This document shows positions 51,076 through 58,840 of a stretch of 64,000 bases of DNA, piece by piece (position 1 is the stretch's first letter; every line of letters starts with the position of its first letter). The notes under the pieces were generated by a model. The model was not told where the DNA came from, did not search any database, and saw nothing but the letters and a program-made list of their open reading frames with translations. This DNA is from Synergistaceae bacterium UBA5827 (lineage in GTDB: Bacteria; Synergistota; Synergistia; Synergistales; 79-D21): NCBI GenBank assembly GCA_002432945.1, contig DJHE01000012.1, forward strand, positions 1 through 64,000, written 5' to 3'. A program made the position numbers and the translations under genes.

Positions 51076-51393
51076 ATGGACCTGATCAAGGAGCATCCCA
51101 TCCTGGATTTCCAGCATGGGAAGAAGGTCAAGTTTTTCTTTGACGGAGCGGCGATGGAGGGGTTCGAGGGAGAGCCGATCGCGGCGGCTCTGCACGCCAA
51201 CGGAGTGGTCATCTACCGTGAGACGCCGCAGATGAAGCGTCCGCGGGGATTCTTCTGCGCCATCGGCAAATGCAGTTCGTGTTTCATGGTTGTGGACGGC
51301 GTGCCGAATGTCCGGACCTGCGTCACCGCCCTGGCGGAGGGGATGAAGGTGGAAACGCAGCGCGGCAAGGGCCTTGTGCCGGCACTGTCCTAG
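51076..51393 (+). CDS. (2Fe-2S)-binding subunit of an amino-acid dehydrogenase complex
   Basis: A 105-residue ferredoxin-like subunit: LDFQHGKKVKFFFDGAAMEGFEGEPIAAALHANGVVIYRETPQMKRPRGFFCAIGKCSSCFMVVDGVPNVRTCVT. Cys in FCAIGKCSSC and TC make one plant-type [2Fe-2S] cluster. This matches the HcnA-like small subunit of D-hydroxyproline or sarcosine/proline dehydrogenase complexes. GGTAAGGAA precedes ATG 51076. First of four genes. Confidence 0.85.
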   Translation: MDLIKEHPILDFQHGKKVKFFFDGAAMEGFEGEPIAAALHANGVVIYRETPQMKRPRGFFCAIGKCSSCFMVVDGVPNVRTCVTALAEGMKVETQRGKGLVPALS

Positions 51394-51402
51394 GGGAGGA
51401 AG

Positions 51403-52512
51403 GTGAGCGCGTTGCGTTCGACGGAAGTGATGGTCATCGGCGGGGGGCCTGCGGGTCTTTCTGCGGCGGTGGAAGCGGCGAGCCTGGGCTGCCAGGTGAT
51501 GGTGGTGGACAGCGACCTGAAGCTAGGGGGCCAGCTGATCAAGCAGACGCACAAGTTCTTCGGCTCGAAGGAGGAGCACGCGGGGACGCGGGGCTTCGAG
51601 ATCGCGGACATCCTGTTCAGGGAACTGGACGAGAACAAGGAGCGGATCCAGGTCCTGTCGAACACGACGGCGGTGGGCTACTACAAGGAAGACGGGGTCG
51701 TCTCCTGCGTGACGGGAGAGGACGAGTACTTCCGCGTGAAGCCGCAGCGTGTGATCATGGCGACGGGAGCGCAGGAGAAGATGATCCCGTTCCCGAACAA
51801 CGACCTGCCCGGGGTGTACGGAGCGGGAGCGGTGCAGACCCTGATGAACGTGTACGGGGTCATGCCGGGCAAGCGTGTCCTGATGGTTGGAGCGGGCAAC
51901 ATCGGCCTTATCGTGAGCTACCAGATGAAGCAGGCGGGAGTGGACATCGCGGGGATCGTGGAGTTCATGCCGCACGTGGGTGGCTACTGGGTGCACGCGG
52001 CGAAGGACCGCCGCCTGGGGATCCCCATCTACCTTCGCCACACGATCCTCGAGGCGCTGGGCGACCGTTTCGTGACGGGAGCGGTGATCCAGGAAGTGGG
52101 GGCCAAGGGCGGCCTGGTGGGTGAACCGAAGAAGATCGACTGCGACGTGATCTGCATGGCGGTGGGACTGACGCCGACGTGCGAGCTCCTGTGGCAGGCG
52201 GGCTGCGAGATGACGTTCGTGCCGGAGCTATGCGGCTACGTGGCGAAGCGTGACAACCAGATGCGCACGAGCATCCCGACGATCTGGGTTGCGGGAGACG
52301 CGGCGGGGATCGAGGAAGCGAGCTCGGCGATGGTGGAAGGCCGTGTGGCGGGGCTGAACGCGGCGCGTTCGACGGGCCACCTGACGGACACGGAGTTCGA
52401 CGCGAGGTCATCGCTGTACTGGAAGCGGCTGAGCGACCTGAGGGCAGGGCCGGTGGGGGAGAAGATCCGCTACGGGATCTCCCAGGCCTGCTGCGGCAGC
52501 TGGGAGGTGTAG
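51403..52512 (+). CDS. FAD-dependent oxidoreductase of the dehydrogenase complex
   Basis: A 369-residue FAD/NAD(P) protein: VMVIGGGPAGLSAAVEAASLG for FAD, RVLMVGAGNIGLIVSYQ for a second dinucleotide, and IWVAGDAAGIEEASSAMVEGRVAGLNAA near the end. It is HcnB-like. Start GTG 51403 is close to GGGGAGG; TTG 51412 is possible. G+C is much higher than in surrounding genes. It presumably oxidises proline, D-hydroxyproline or sarcosine together with the subunits on either side. Confidence 0.87.
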   Translation: MSALRSTEVMVIGGGPAGLSAAVEAASLGCQVMVVDSDLKLGGQLIKQTHKFFGSKEEHAGTRGFEIADILFRELDENKERIQVLSNTTAVGYYKEDGVVSCVTGEDEYFRVKPQRVIMATGAQEKMIPFPNNDLPGVYGAGAVQTLMNVYGVMPGKRVLMVGAGNIGLIVSYQMKQAGVDIAGIVEFMPHVGGYWVHAAKDRRLGIPIYLRHTILEALGDRFVTGAVIQEVGAKGGLVGEPKKIDCDVICMAVGLTPTCELLWQAGCEMTFVPELCGYVAKRDNQMRTSIPTIWVAGDAAGIEEASSAMVEGRVAGLNAARSTGHLTDTEFDARSSLYWKRLSDLRAGPVGEKIRYGISQACCGSWEV

Positions 52513-52515
52513 GGA

Positions 52516-53022
52516 ATGGAAATGGACATGCTGTTCAACAGTGGAATCCTGACGGAAGAGCGCCCGGGGGCGATCAAGCCGCCGCAGGAGCTGTGGGAAA
52601 AGAAGCAGAACGGGCTGGTGATCATCGAGTGCCCGCAGCGGATCCCCTGCAACCCGTGCCACACGAGCTGCCCGACGGGAGCGGTGATGCCGTTCGAGGA
52701 CATCAACGACACGCCCAGGATCGACTACGCGAAATGCACGGGCTGCGCGATGTGCGTGGCGAAGTGCCCGGGGTTGGCGTGCTTCGTGGTGGACCTGACG
52801 TACGGAGGGGCGGACGAGGCGCTGATGAAGCTGCCCTACGAGATGCTGCCGGTGCCGGAAGTGGGAGCCGTGGTGGACTGCCTGGACCGGACGGGAGAAG
52901 TGGTGTCGCAGGGTAAGGTCGTCCGTGTGATGGAACCATGGAAAGACAAGACGCTGGTTGTCCACGTGTCGGTGCCTAAGGCGCTGGTGATGGACATCCG
53001 TGCCATCAGGGTGGTGAAGTAG
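52516..53022 (+). CDS. 4Fe-4S ferredoxin-type subunit
   Basis: A 168-residue protein: CPQRIPCNPCHTSCPTGAV and CTGCAMCVAKCPGLACFVV provide two cluster motifs, the first with an altered spacing. The C-terminal half (LPYEMLPVPEVGAVVDCLDRTGEVVSQGKVVRV) is typical of these complexes. It lies 4 bases after the FAD subunit. Confidence 0.87.
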   Translation: MEMDMLFNSGILTEERPGAIKPPQELWEKKQNGLVIIECPQRIPCNPCHTSCPTGAVMPFEDINDTPRIDYAKCTGCAMCVAKCPGLACFVVDLTYGGADEALMKLPYEMLPVPEVGAVVDCLDRTGEVVSQGKVVRVMEPWKDKTLVVHVSVPKALVMDIRAIRVVK

Positions 53023-53024
53023 GC

Positions 53025-53312
53025 ATGGAAGACAAGAGCAAGGACATCATCGTCTGCCGTTGCGAGGAAGTGACCATGGGCGAAGTTCGTGAGTGGATCG
53101 CGAAGGGTTACGACACCTTCGACGAGCTGAAGCGCCTGCTGCGCGTCGGGATGGGCCCGTGCCAGGGCCGCGGCTGCCGCGAGATCATCATGCGGGAGAT
53201 CGCCAGGGCCAAGGGGATTCCCATGGCCGCCGTGGATCCCGGGATCTTCAGGCCCCCCGTGAAGCCCGTCAAGCTTGGCGTCCTCGCCAGCTGCGAATAC
53301 ACCAAGGAGTAG
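53025..53312 (+). CDS. BFD-like (2Fe-2S)-binding subunit
   Basis: A 95-residue protein: IIVCRCEEVTMGEVREWIAKGYDTFDELKRLLRVGMGPCQGRGC. CRC and PCQGRGC give the four Cys of a BFD-type [2Fe-2S] cluster. In other species this module is a domain of the HcnB-like protein or a fourth gene. It ends the operon before a terminator. Confidence 0.87.
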   Translation: MEDKSKDIIVCRCEEVTMGEVREWIAKGYDTFDELKRLLRVGMGPCQGRGCREIIMREIARAKGIPMAAVDPGIFRPPVKPVKLGVLASCEYTKE

Positions 53313-53324
53313 CCCGACTCCGAA

Positions 53325-53368
53325 AAAAAAGAGAGGCGGCGCCGGAAATTCGGCACCGCCTCTCTTTT
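53325..53368. terminator. Bidirectional terminator
   Basis: The stem AAAAGAGAGGCGG...CCGCCTCTCTTTT over GGAAATTC; T-run on both strands. It separates the dehydrogenase cluster from the convergent aldo/keto reductase, whose stop overlaps its edge. Confidence 0.88.
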
Positions 53369-54566
53369 ATTCCATGTTCAGCATCTTGCGGGCCCTTGCC
53401 ACCCGCTCTTCGAGCCCCGGCACTTCCATCTCGGCCGCAACCTGTTTAAGCAGGGCGGGAATCGGCAGGTCCTGGGGGCATTTCGCGAGGCATTGCCCGC
53501 ACTCGACACACTGGGACGCATAGCTCGGCACGCCTTTGCGAAGGATGCCGCTGTTCCTCATGGCATAAAGGGCCAGGGCTTCCGGGATGTTTCCCGACAG
53601 GTACATCTTGTTGTAGACCTCGAAACAGGAGGGGATTGCCACTCCTGCGGGACAGGGCATGCAGTAGCCGCAACCGGTGCACCCGACCTTCATCAGTTCC
53701 TTGTATTTGTTGGCAGCCCGTTTCACGAGTGCCAGTTCCACGGCCGTTAGCGAGCCTGGCAGGGCTTCGCCGGCGATAGACAGGTTTTCCTCGATATGGG
53801 CCTCGTCGTTCATTCCCGACAGGACCACGGTGACCTCCGGATGATTCCAGACCCAGCGAAGGGCCCATTCGGCTGGGGTTCGCTTTACTGGGGCCTCGTT
53901 CCAGACTGCGGCGACAGATGAGGGGGCTTCGGGCACGGCAAGGTTGCCTCCGCGGAGAGGTTCCATGACGATCATGCCGAGCCCCCGCGACGCGGCGTAT
54001 TCCAAGCCTCGTGTGCCGGCCTGGTATTCCTCGTCCAGGAAGTTGTACTGGATCTGGCAGAACTGCCACGGGTAGGCATCGACGATCCTCTCGAAATCGC
54101 CCGGGGTTCCGTGGAAGGAAAAACCGGCGTTGGTGATGCGGCCGTCCTCCTTTGCCCTGTCAAGGAATCGCAGCACGCCAAGTCGTTCCAGTTGTTCCCA
54201 GAGGGAACCCGTGAGCGAATGAAGGAGGTAGTAGTCGATGTGCCGTGTCTTGAGCCGATGCAGTTGGGCGTTGAGAAAACGGTCCATATCCGCGGGAATT
54301 TCAACAAGGAAGGAGGGCAGCTTGGTCGCAAGCCGGACTTTTTCCCGGTAACCGTCCGAGAGAACCCGCCCGAGAAAGGGCTCGCTTTCGCCCGCGTGGT
54401 AGGGCCAGGCGGTGTCGATGTAGTTGACGCCCTCGTCTATGGCTTGCCGGATCTGGCAAGCGCCCCTTGCCTCGTCTATGTGTCCCTCCGCCATGGGTAG
54501 GCGCATGCAGCCAAACCCCAGGATTGACAACCTGTCTCCGTTGCTTGGCATGGTCCTGTAAAGCAT
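53367..54566 (-). CDS. Aldo/keto reductase with C-terminal ferredoxin domain
   Basis: A 399-residue protein. The barrel part shows LGFGCMRLP, the catalytic DTAWPYHAGESE (Asp, Tyr), KLPSF (Lys) and LLHSL (His). The C-terminal part adds CTGCGYCMPCPAGVAIP and CVECGQCLAKCPQDLPIP, two 4Fe-4S motifs. Such AKRs are common in anaerobes and may take electrons from ferredoxin. GGAGGGAAAAACG precedes ATG 54566. It lies 17 bases downstream of larC. Confidence 0.92.
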   Translation of the reverse strand: MLYRTMPSNGDRLSILGFGCMRLPMAEGHIDEARGACQIRQAIDEGVNYIDTAWPYHAGESEPFLGRVLSDGYREKVRLATKLPSFLVEIPADMDRFLNAQLHRLKTRHIDYYLLHSLTGSLWEQLERLGVLRFLDRAKEDGRITNAGFSFHGTPGDFERIVDAYPWQFCQIQYNFLDEEYQAGTRGLEYAASRGLGMIVMEPLRGGNLAVPEAPSSVAAVWNEAPVKRTPAEWALRWVWNHPEVTVVLSGMNDEAHIEENLSIAGEALPGSLTAVELALVKRAANKYKELMKVGCTGCGYCMPCPAGVAIPSCFEVYNKMYLSGNIPEALALYAMRNSGILRKGVPSYASQCVECGQCLAKCPQDLPIPALLKQVAAEMEVPGLEERVARARKMLNME

Positions 54567-54583
54567 CGTTTTTCCCTCCATTT

Positions 54584-55783
54584 TCAGGAAAGAGCGGGGG
54601 TGCCGAAAACTCGCCAGGCTTCTTCCTGTGCCCTTCGTAGGATCTCTTTCAACGGCAGCCCGGTCCTCTCGGCAAAGAGCCTGCAGTCTTCGTACTCTGC
54701 CGAGAGCTTGAGGATCGAGCCTTCCTGGTCGCAAGCGACTTTTACGGGGATCTCCGTCGTTTCGTTTCCTATGGACAAGGTCACGGCCCGAATCGACCTT
54801 TCCGCGGTAAAGCGGTGTACGGCCGGCAGGACCCTGATCCCGAGCGTCCCTGTCTCCCTCATGATCTCGCGAGCGAGGGTTGAGCTGTTTTCAGGAACCG
54901 TCACTACCCGGACGAGATGTCCCGGGCGCCCCTTCTTCATGGTCAGGGGGATGATGCTCACGTCTCGTGCGCCCAGTCCCATCAGCCGGTCGAAAAGGTT
55001 CCCGAGGATTTCCCCCGAGACGTCGTCCACGTTGGTCTCCAGGATATCGACCCTGTCGCCCCACGGTTCTTCCTGTAATTCCATCAGTAGTGTGCGAAGA
55101 ACGTTCGGCCGGTCCGTTTCCGCATCCCCTGCGCCGTATCCCGTCGCAAGTGCCCTTCCGAGGGGCAGGTCGCGAACAGGTGCTGAGAAATGGGCAAGGA
55201 GCGCTGCCCCGGTCGGTGTAAGGAGTTCACGCTTGCCGTCTCCGTAGAAGGGCAAGCCGCTCCTTATCAGGATTTCCAGTGTTGCGGGGGCAGGGGCAGG
55301 GAAAACCCCGTGTGCCGCGTGGATTTGGCCTCCCCCGACATTGATGGGAGTGCAGAGGACGGAAGCGGGAGCGAGTTCGTTCATGGCGAAGCAGGAACCG
55401 ATCACATCCGCCAGGGCATCGTCCTGCCCAACCTCGTGAAAGTGCAACTCCTGGAGGGATTCGCCGTGGACCGTGGATTCAGCCTCGGCGAGTAGGGCAA
55501 AAACCCCCAGGGCATCCTCCCGCACCTTGCCCGGGAGTGAGGCCTTGTTTATGATCTCCAGCAGTTCCGGGTAGGACCGGGAGTGTGGCCGGCGAGGTAC
55601 CTGGACCCGGACGTCCAGGGATTTGATCCCTTTTTTCGAAACAGGGGAAACGGTTACTGAAACTTCAACGGCCGACTCGATGGATTTGCAGACCTTTGCC
55701 GGGTCAGCCCCGAGGTCGATGAGGCTTCCAAGGATCATGTCGCCTGCTGCCCCTGAGAAAGGGTCGAAAATCAGTGTTTTCAA
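54584..55783 (-). CDS. larC: Nickel-pincer cofactor biosynthesis protein LarC
   Basis: A 399-residue protein that inserts nickel into the pincer cofactor of lactate racemase-like enzymes. FDPFSGAAGDMILGSLIDLG, LQELHFHEVGQDDALADVIG, GGGQIHAAHGVFPAPAPAT, LLTPTGAALLAHF and LETNVDDVSGEILGNL are family landmarks. TTG 55783 is the likely start (AAAGGAG nine bases ahead). LarC1 and LarC2 are joined in one frame, without the programmed frameshift known in Lactobacillus. No larA, larB or larE lies in this window. Confidence 0.93.
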   Translation of the reverse strand: MKTLIFDPFSGAAGDMILGSLIDLGADPAKVCKSIESAVEVSVTVSPVSKKGIKSLDVRVQVPRRPHSRSYPELLEIINKASLPGKVREDALGVFALLAEAESTVHGESLQELHFHEVGQDDALADVIGSCFAMNELAPASVLCTPINVGGGQIHAAHGVFPAPAPATLEILIRSGLPFYGDGKRELLTPTGAALLAHFSAPVRDLPLGRALATGYGAGDAETDRPNVLRTLLMELQEEPWGDRVDILETNVDDVSGEILGNLFDRLMGLGARDVSIIPLTMKKGRPGHLVRVVTVPENSSTLAREIMRETGTLGIRVLPAVHRFTAERSIRAVTLSIGNETTEIPVKVACDQEGSILKLSAEYEDCRLFAERTGLPLKEILRRAQEEAWRVFGTPALS

Positions 55784-56301
55784 TATTAAGCACTCCTTTT
55801 CCTGGAGATTGGGGACAAGTTCCAATATGATCATCCCCTATTCTTTCTTAGCCTAATACGATTTTATATAAAAGAATGGGTCGAACCTATAAACAAGTAA
55901 CCAAATATGACGATTTTTTTCGAAAACAAGGAGAAATGCCCTTTTGATTGTTACGATAAAACCATTATCAATTTGCCCTATAACCCTGAACTCGGGTAAA
56001 TAGGCTTGAGATGGTTTGTTCTTGTTTGCCGTTGGGTTAAAAAAAATACGCCATGTATATATATTTTAAAAATATCAACCTCAAGACTACTTGCTTTGAC
56101 GAAAGGACTAAACTAGCATGACCCTAGCACAAAATATATTTTCATGTATTGAGCCATGGATTTATGTTTTGTGGTTTGTATTTTTTATGCTTCATAAAGT
56201 CTTTTGTCGAAACCTACGACGAAGGAGGAAGGAGGGGGAAAAGCAAGCTTATTGCAGGCAACAAAACGTGAAAAAGAACCAGAGCTGAGAGGAGGATGAT
56301 T
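55784..56301. other. Long AT-rich intergenic region before the NSS transporter
   Basis: 518 bases without a gene. The AT-rich part (55850-56220) holds several T/A runs. TTGCTT (56091-56096), 17 bases, TAGCAT (56114-56119) is a possible promoter. A small stem ACCC-GGGT lies at about 55982-55997. No coding or known riboswitch signal is seen. It may hold a long 5' untranslated leader. Confidence 0.45.
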
Positions 56302-57768
56302 ATGGCTAAGAAACTTGAGGGCAACATGTGGTCAAGCCGATGGGGACTTATCCTGGCATCGATCGGGATGGCCGTCGGAACAGGCAACATCTGGAGGTTC
56401 CCACGGGTTTCAGCCGCAAACGGCGGCGCTGCTTTTTTCTTTGCTTACGTTTTGGCTTTGTTCCTCTGGGCGATTCCGCTACTGGCTGCAGAGGGTGTGT
56501 GGGGGAAAGTCTCCCGCATGGGCATCGTCGGTTCCTTCAAGGTTGTCTGCGGACGAGGGTGGACCTGGGCGGGGGCTACGATGGCGGCCTTCGTGCTGGG
56601 AATCGTCTTTTATTACGGCGTCGTCGTGGGCTGGTGCATCCGCTATCTGGTCTACGCCCTGACCGGGGTGTTCAAGCCCGGGCTCGACACGGAAGCCCTG
56701 TGGAAGGCGTTCGCCGCTAACGGGATGCAGCAGAGCATCCTGTTCTTCCTCGTCATCGCCATCTGCATGTGGATCTGCTCCAAGGGCGTGGCCGGCGGTC
56801 TTGAGAAAGCCTGCAAGGTCATGGTCCCCGGGATCTTTGTCCTTCTTATTTTCCTCGCTATCCGGGCCGCCTTCCTGCCCGGGGCTGTCAAGGGCTACGA
56901 GTTCTATTTCACCGCCCGCATGTCTGACTTCCTTAATCCGAAAACCTACCTGGAAGCGTTCACCCAGGTGGCCTGGTCGACCGGAGCTGGCTGGGGCCTT
57001 TTCCTGACGTACTTCGTGTACGTCAAGAAGACTGAAGACATTATGCTCGCCGCCACCACGACCTGCTTTGCCGACACGACGGCTGGCTTCCTGGCGGGTA
57101 TGTGCGTCATTCCGACCATCTTTGCCTACGCGCCGGATCCCATGGCCGCAGTGAAAGCCGGCAACACCGGTATGGCCTTCGTCCATTTGACGAGGCTGTT
57201 CTCGGAGATCCCGGGCGGCACGATCATGGCCATCGGCTTCTTCCTGGCGCTGGTCCTGGCGGCCCTCAGCTCCGAGATCGCCATGATCGAAATGGGAGCA
57301 CGCATCCTTGAGGATGTGGGCTGGAGCCGCAAAAAGGCAACCTGGGGTATCGGCATCGTGACCCTGGCCCTGGGACTTCCCTCCGCCATGAACATGACCT
57401 TCCTGGACAACCAGGACTGGGTCTGGGGCGTCGGGCTTCTCGTTTCCGGTCTCCTGATGGCCCTTGGGGCTATGAAGGTCGGCGTCAAGAAGATCTGGGA
57501 CGAGCACATCGAACCCTACACCGAGATGAAGCACTATTGGATGTTCGGCCCGATCAAGCTCTTCCCCGTGTGGTTTGCGGCCATCTTCGGCTGGTGGACC
57601 TGGCAGTCCATCACCTGGTACCCGGGTGAGTGGTACAAGTGGCTTCCCATCAGCAAGTACACCTTCACGCCGGGGACGATGTTCTGGCAGTGGGCTATCG
57701 TTATCGTGGTCTCCATCATCCTCAATAACTGGCTCGCTGACCGGATGACCCACAGCCTGGAAGTCTAG
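56302..57768 (+). CDS. Sodium-dependent transporter, NSS family (MetP-like)
   Basis: A 488-residue neurotransmitter:sodium symporter with twelve hydrophobic segments. WSSRWGLILASIGMAVGTGNIWRFPRVSAANGGAAFFFAYVL holds the Na+/substrate site of TM1-TM2. Imports an amino acid with Na+. GAGGAGG is six bases before ATG 56302. The 32-residue protein just downstream marks it as a MetP-MetS-type pair, known to take up methionine and alanine in Corynebacterium. Confidence 0.93.
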   Translation: MAKKLEGNMWSSRWGLILASIGMAVGTGNIWRFPRVSAANGGAAFFFAYVLALFLWAIPLLAAEGVWGKVSRMGIVGSFKVVCGRGWTWAGATMAAFVLGIVFYYGVVVGWCIRYLVYALTGVFKPGLDTEALWKAFAANGMQQSILFFLVIAICMWICSKGVAGGLEKACKVMVPGIFVLLIFLAIRAAFLPGAVKGYEFYFTARMSDFLNPKTYLEAFTQVAWSTGAGWGLFLTYFVYVKKTEDIMLAATTTCFADTTAGFLAGMCVIPTIFAYAPDPMAAVKAGNTGMAFVHLTRLFSEIPGGTIMAIGFFLALVLAALSSEIAMIEMGARILEDVGWSRKKATWGIGIVTLALGLPSAMNMTFLDNQDWVWGVGLLVSGLLMALGAMKVGVKKIWDEHIEPYTEMKHYWMFGPIKLFPVWFAAIFGWWTWQSITWYPGEWYKWLPISKYTFTPGTMFWQWAIVIVVSIILNNWLADRMTHSLEV

Positions 57769-57797
57769 CCCGGGCCGGACGGAAGGAGAGGATCTGC

Positions 57798-57896
57798 ATG
57801 TGGATGTTCAACATGGCCATCGTCATGGTGGTTGTACTCGGAGGTCTCCTTTACTGCCTGAAAATGGTTGTCACAAAGACCGAAATCGACGAGTAA
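57798..57896 (+). CDS. MetS-type small subunit of the NSS transporter
   Basis: A 32-residue single-helix protein: MWMFNMAIVMVVVLGGLLY, then CLKMVVTKTEIDE. Size, position right after an NSS gene and a GAAGGAGAGG site match the MetS small subunits required by some bacterial NSS transporters. It is too short for most automatic callers. Confidence 0.85.
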   Translation: MWMFNMAIVMVVVLGGLLYCLKMVVTKTEIDE

Positions 57897-57922
57897 AGAG
57901 GTTACCATAATCAAGCGCAGTG

Positions 57923-57955
57923 GCCCCGGGGAGCTTTGCTCCCCGGGCTTTTTTT
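57923..57955 (+). terminator. Terminator of the NSS-MetS operon
   Basis: GCCCCGGGGAGC-TTT-GCTCCCCGGGC followed by seven T. Confidence 0.93.
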
Positions 57956-57960
57956 ATTCT

Positions 57961-57989
57961 GGTTCGCTGGGCGAACCACCACTAGTGGT
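57961..57989 (+). promoter_or_regulatory. Two adjacent dyads before the DapB-like gene
   Basis: GGTTCGC-TGG-GCGAACC (57961-57977) is immediately followed by the palindrome ACCACTAGTGGT (57978-57989). These touch each other in the short gap between a terminator and the gene at 58034, so one or both are probable operators. Confidence 0.5.
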
Positions 57990-58033
57990 TATTATTTAAA
58001 CGGGGATTCTATTCTGGAAAGGGGGCCGTTGTC

Positions 58034-58822
58034 GTGAAAAAAATCTTTGTCTCGGGTGCATCCGGAAACGTCGGCCGACTGGTGGTTCGGCAAGTGATCG
58101 AAAGAGAAGGTTTCGAACTGGCGGGCGGTTACTGTCGCGAGTGCGGCGAGGACCTGGGCAACCTGGCGGGGGTGAATCCCGTGGGGGTACTATCCTGCTC
58201 GAACCTCAGGGAGGGGCTTTCCGGGAGCGGCGCGGACCTGGTCATCGACTTTACTCACGTGAGCGTGCTGATGGAGCATCTGGCCGTTTACGCCGAGCTG
58301 GGCCTGGACGCGGTCATCGGAACAACCGGCCTCTCCGAGGAGGATTTTTACAGGGTGCAGTCGACCGTGGAGGAAAAAGGGCTGCGCTGGGCCATCATCT
58401 CGAACTACGGTCTCGGCATCAACCTCGTCATGGATTTCATGGCCAGGGCGAAGGCCTTTTACCCGTACGTTTCCATCACGGACCGTCACCATCCTGCCAT
58501 GGGCAACGCTCCCAGCGGAACCGCCGCCATGCTGGCCCGTTCCGTTCCGGAAGGCCCCATCGGGGAAGTGCAGAGCAGGGAGACATACGAGGGAGTCCTG
58601 GGTGGGAAGATTGCCGGTATCCCCGTTCACTCGGAAAGGCTCCCTTACCCCGCGCCTTTCTCGGAGCACGAAATCGTCCTTGGCCGCCAGGACGAGATCA
58701 TCCGCATCACTGTTTCCGATTTCACCAGCGACATCTACATTGACGGGATTTTCCTCGCGGCGGGACGAATTTCCGAACTTCCCGCCGGCACATTGGTTCG
58801 GACACTCTCGGAGTTCAACTGA
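58034..58822 (+). CDS. DapB-family protein lacking the catalytic lysine
   Basis: A 262-residue protein. The Rossmann start FVSGASGNVGRLV, DFTH and GTTGLSEEDF match dihydrodipicolinate reductase. In DapB the active-site stretch is HHxxKxDAPSGTA; here it reads HHPAMGNAPSGTA, with Lys replaced by Met and Asp by Asn. It therefore probably does not make tetrahydrodipicolinate and may act on another substrate. GTG 58034 follows GGAAAGGGGG. It is 18 bases from the amidohydrolase gene. Confidence 0.78.
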   Translation: MKKIFVSGASGNVGRLVVRQVIEREGFELAGGYCRECGEDLGNLAGVNPVGVLSCSNLREGLSGSGADLVIDFTHVSVLMEHLAVYAELGLDAVIGTTGLSEEDFYRVQSTVEEKGLRWAIISNYGLGINLVMDFMARAKAFYPYVSITDRHHPAMGNAPSGTAAMLARSVPEGPIGEVQSRETYEGVLGGKIAGIPVHSERLPYPAPFSEHEIVLGRQDEIIRITVSDFTSDIYIDGIFLAAGRISELPAGTLVRTLSEFN

Positions 58823-58840
58823 TATTTCCCTAGGATCGGA

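Noticed and set aside
56479..57753. A 424-codon minus-strand frame opposite the NSS transporter
   Set aside because: It is a charged low-complexity translation with no motif or ribosome site; the plus-strand membrane protein is certain.
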